From the NCBI GenBank assembly GCA_945787305.1, contig CALZIH010000008.1, positions 1 to 24,857 of the forward strand: DNA of 24,857 nt. Reading direction: 5' to 3'. This DNA is from an uncultured Desulfobulbaceae bacterium (GTDB lineage Bacteria > Desulfobacterota > Desulfobulbia > Desulfobulbales > Desulfobulbaceae). Of the stretch, positions 23,638 through 24,857 are shown one piece after another. How positions within the stretch are numbered: position 1 is the first letter of the stretch; the number at the start of each line of letters is the position of its first letter. The notes beneath the pieces were generated by a model. That model had not been told where the DNA came from. It saw only the letters and a program-made list of their open reading frames with translations, and did not search any database. The position numbers and the translations under genes are program-made.

Positions 23638-23994
23638 ATGGACAACGAAACAAAAGAATTACGAAAACATAAACGATTCTCTGCAAAGGGAACCTTTCAA
23701 GTTTATACCTCTGTAAGCAATATCGCCTATCTGGTCTCGGTAAAGGATATCAGCCAAAGCGGGGCTTTTATCCGGACCAAGCATCTGCCGCACCCAGCAG
23801 AAAAAATCAGCTATCATATCCTCAACGAGGATGGAATCAAGCAGTATTCAGGCCATGGCCGGGTGGTCTGGGTCCACGGGTCCGGGGCAGAAGAACGGCT
23901 TGGTTTTGCCGTCGAGTTTGATCGGGAGTTACGTCCGGAAGAGCAAAACATGCTGATCGGTGGCAATGAAGAAGAGCTTGGCCAGACCGGATAA
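23638..23994 (+). CDS. PilZ-domain protein, probable c-di-GMP receptor
   Basis: This 118-residue single PilZ domain carries both c-di-GMP-binding motifs: RKHKR at 9-13 (RxxxR) and DISQSG at 37-42 (D/NxSxxG). The rest is the PilZ beta-barrel (GHGRVVWVHG, RLGFAVEFD). It would change a partner's activity when c-di-GMP rises; with no output domain it likely acts by binding another protein. It follows the Nudix gene by 3 bases. A membrane diguanylate cyclase lies 3 kb upstream on the opposite strand, but no direct link is shown. It converges on rph with an 11-base gap, too short for separate terminators. Confidence 0.9.
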   Translation: MDNETKELRKHKRFSAKGTFQVYTSVSNIAYLVSVKDISQSGAFIRTKHLPHPAEKISYHILNEDGIKQYSGHGRVVWVHGSGAEERLGFAVEFDRELRPEEQNMLIGGNEEELGQTG

Positions 23995-24005
23995 AGAAAC
24001 CGGCA

Positions 24006-24716
24006 TCAACCAACAGGCTGTTGCCATAACTGCAAGAGCCGGCCGACTCCAAGGGTAGCGAGTTCATTCATCCGGGTAAACATCACCGGAGCAAAAGGTT
24101 GCCCCTCGGCCGTGCACTGTAACTCGATACAGCGGCCATCGCCGCTTAAAACAAAATTGGCATCCACCTCTGCCGATGAATCTTCGTTATAGTCAAGGTC
24201 CAGTACGGCCTCACCGGCAACCACACCGGCACTGACAGCTGCCACCGGCAGGATCTCGGGCATTGTTGCTATTTTCCCCTGCCCGACCATCTTTGCCAAG
24301 GCCTGCCTCAGCGCAAGGGCTGCTCCGGTGATGGAGGCGCAACGGGTGCCGCCGTCGGCATTAATGACATCACAATCCACCCGCAGGGTATGCTCGCCAA
24401 GCTCTTGTAATGGCACCATCATCCGCAAAGATCGTCCTATCAGTCGCTGGATCTCATACGTCCGGCCGGAACGGCCGACTGCTGCCTCACGCCGACCACG
24501 GCCGTGGGTTGCACAGGGCAGCATTCCATATTCAGCAGTGATCCAGCCCTGCCCCTTGTCTCGAAGAAACGGCGGCACCTTATTTTCAACCGAAACACCA
24601 CAGAGCACATGGGTGCCACCCATTTTAATCAAAACCGACCCGTCAGCATTGGGTTGGGCATTGTATGTTAGCGTTATTGGCCGTAATTCATCAACAGCCC
24701 GTCCGTCATCGCGCAA
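24006..24716 (-). CDS. rph: Ribonuclease PH
   Basis: This 236-residue enzyme trims tRNA 3' ends and degrades structured RNA by phosphorolysis, as a hexameric ring in the cytoplasm. Family segments are RPITLTYNAQPNADGSVLIK at the start, GQGWITAEYGMLPCATHGR, the phosphate-site RSGRTYEIQRLIGRSLR, DCDVINADGGTRCASITGA, and LDLDYNEDSSAEVDANFVL. All main motifs are intact and the length is standard. The start codon is TTG at 24716, with GGAG 9 bases upstream, because an ATG seen just inside is in another frame. The usual partner rdgB would lie past its 3' end, but here a PilZ gene converges instead. Confidence 0.95.
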   Translation of the reverse strand: MRDDGRAVDELRPITLTYNAQPNADGSVLIKMGGTHVLCGVSVENKVPPFLRDKGQGWITAEYGMLPCATHGRGRREAAVGRSGRTYEIQRLIGRSLRMMVPLQELGEHTLRVDCDVINADGGTRCASITGAALALRQALAKMVGQGKIATMPEILPVAAVSAGVVAGEAVLDLDYNEDSSAEVDANFVLSGDGRCIELQCTAEGQPFAPVMFTRMNELATLGVGRLLQLWQQPVG

Positions 24717-24857
24717 GGGAGTCTTCTCCTATTCTTATCATTTTCTTCTATTGTCGGTGTCGCAAAAAGCCTCGCCACCGACGGCGGACAGGTTACAACT
24801 ACTTTGTATTTCCCTACTGTGCAAAGGCCGTTTTAAACTTGTTGCGAGGCCACCATT
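24717..24857. other. Upstream region of rph with a leader hairpin
   Basis: No gene is seen in these 141 bases. GTCGGTG (24753-24759) and CACCGAC (24776-24782) form a perfect 7-base stem on a 16-base loop, about 37 bases upstream of the rph start, within its likely leader on the minus strand. CCTCGCCACC (24770-24779) is partly echoed by GCGAGGCCACC (24844-24854). No clear promoter was found. Confidence 0.4.

Noticed and set aside
1..24857. Defence island, prophage or biosynthetic cluster
   Set aside because: No restriction, toxin-antitoxin, phage, integrase or intact transposase gene is seen, and the SagB-type enzyme has no partner genes.

Overview
The window (about 24.9 kb, roughly 50% GC, densely packed genes on both strands) looks like ordinary chromosome of an anaerobic Gram-negative bacterium. 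The best guess is a deltaproteobacterium of the Desulfobulbales type. That placement is inferred from an AhbD-type heme synthase, an outer-membrane lipoprotein beside PBP1b, OmpA and TolC-type outer-membrane proteins, and several c-di-GMP proteins; no rRNA or other marker gene is present to prove it. I see no tRNA, rRNA, CRISPR array, prophage or intact insertion sequence.

Layout. 1-560 (-): a HAD phosphatase of the Gph type, cut by the window edge. 561-889: a gap with a possible worn IS1-like fragment. 890-3666 (+): class A penicillin-binding protein PBP1b, overlapping by 4 bases a TPR lipoprotein that resembles its activator LpoP. 3803-4027 (+): a tiny protein made of three CxxC repeats, then a terminator. 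4100-5365 (-): a lone SagB-type tandem nitroreductase. 5409-5891 (-): a universal stress protein. 6163-10027 (+): a tight run of heme b synthase AhbD, uroporphyrinogen decarboxylase HemE, an HD hydrolase, a PAS protein and an RNase Z-like metallo-hydrolase, behind a good sigma-70 promoter. 10036-10156 (+): a consensus promoter followed by a folded, U-tailed stretch, a candidate small RNA or leader. 10288-11355 (+): a VWA-OmpA protein. 11401-11841 (-): an unrecognised CxxC protein. 12018-12518 (-): a secreted protein built from exact 11-residue repeats with an aromatic residue at each step. 12722-18415 (+): a complete TolC / membrane fusion protein / RND efflux operon. 18566-20566 (-): a dCache-PAS-GGDEF diguanylate cyclase. 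20915-23994 (+): RlmKL rRNA methyltransferase, a Nudix hydrolase and a PilZ protein. 24006-24716 (-): RNase PH with a TTG start.

How the parts fit. Envelope work dominates: wall synthesis with its likely activator, a tripartite efflux pump, an OmpA-type protein and a periplasmic hendecad-repeat protein. The heme cluster is metabolically interesting because AhbD normally finishes a siroheme-based route that does not use HemE. A cyclase that makes c-di-GMP and a PilZ protein that may bind it lie about 3 kb apart. The points most worth a second look are the 11-residue repeat protein, the candidate small RNA at about 10072-10156, the AhbD-HemE pairing, and the triple-CxxC mini-protein.
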